Assembly: GCA_964587515.1 (NCBI GenBank)
Contig: CAZPMO010000247.1
Span: 1 to 5,353 of the forward strand
DNA: 5,353 nt
Direction: 5' to 3'
From: CAZPMO01 sp964587515
GTDB taxonomy: Bacteria > Pseudomonadota > Alphaproteobacteria > MPNO01
Both the position numbers and the translations under genes were made by a program. Below are positions 5,322 through 5,353 of this stretch, in pieces. The stretch's first letter is position 1. Each line of letters starts with the position of its first letter. The notes under the pieces are model-generated. The model did not search any database and had not been told where the DNA came from. It saw nothing but the letters and a program-made list of their open reading frames with translations.

Positions 5322-5353
5322 GAGAATCGGGTGGGGATTCACACGAATCGTCT
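5301..5353. repeat. Likely end of a dispersed repeat or insertion element (runs off window)
   Basis: From ctagagcgtttcacggtttg onward the sequence stops looking like coding DNA and contains alternating half-sites: gaatc (5324-5328), gattc (5336-5340) and gaatc (5345-5349), able to pair as small stems with 7- or 4-base loops. From memory, sequences starting (t)agagcgtttca-like are common as short intergenic repeats or insertion-sequence ends in alphaproteobacteria. The left edge next to ctag would suit a TA/CTAG-targeting element. No transposase is visible because the window ends. Confidence 0.35.

Noticed and set aside
1..5353. CRISPR array, tRNA, rRNA or attachment site
   Set aside because: No regularly spaced repeats, no cloverleaf-like or rRNA-like sequence, and no recombinase gene could be seen by reading both strands.

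Overview
The window looks like a piece of an alphaproteobacterial chromosome. It is GC-rich with GC-ending codons, has purine-rich Shine-Dalgarno sites, and carries gene types common in Rhodospirillales and Rhizobiales accessory catabolic regions. The lineage is an inference from composition and gene content, not something the sequence proves.

Layout. Positions 51-1232 (minus) hold a complete group A FAD-dependent monooxygenase. Positions 1233-1546 contain no intact gene; the stretch holds what may be the decayed start of a GIY-YIG endonuclease gene and short imperfect repeats. Positions 1547-2197 (minus) encode a RutE-like nitroreductase-family protein. Positions 2198-2321 form a divergent control region with a perfect 8-bp inverted repeat and possible promoters. 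Positions 2322-5242 (plus) carry a complete three-part TRAP transporter in the order dctP (periplasmic binding protein), dctQ (small membrane subunit) and dctM (large membrane subunit). A fourth reading frame starts 4 nt after dctM with a good ribosome binding site. It reads like the first residues of a UbiD-family decarboxylase but stops after 24 codons, where a repeat-like sequence (from about 5301) begins and runs off the window.

How the parts may work together. DctP captures an organic acid in the periplasm and DctQM imports it using a cation gradient. The divergent RutE-like reductase and the FAD monooxygenase, plus the possible UbiD remnant, suggest a cluster for uptake and breakdown of an organic, perhaps aromatic, acid. 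No substrate can be read from the sequence.

The most unusual structure is a perfect 16-bp inverted repeat with a 6-nt spacer (3359-3396) lying wholly inside the 5' coding part of dctQ. It is built from two near-identical 15-bp palindromes whose centres are 21 bp apart. No complete new system is evident; the rest is a conventional transporter and catabolic locus with traces of insertion at its edges.
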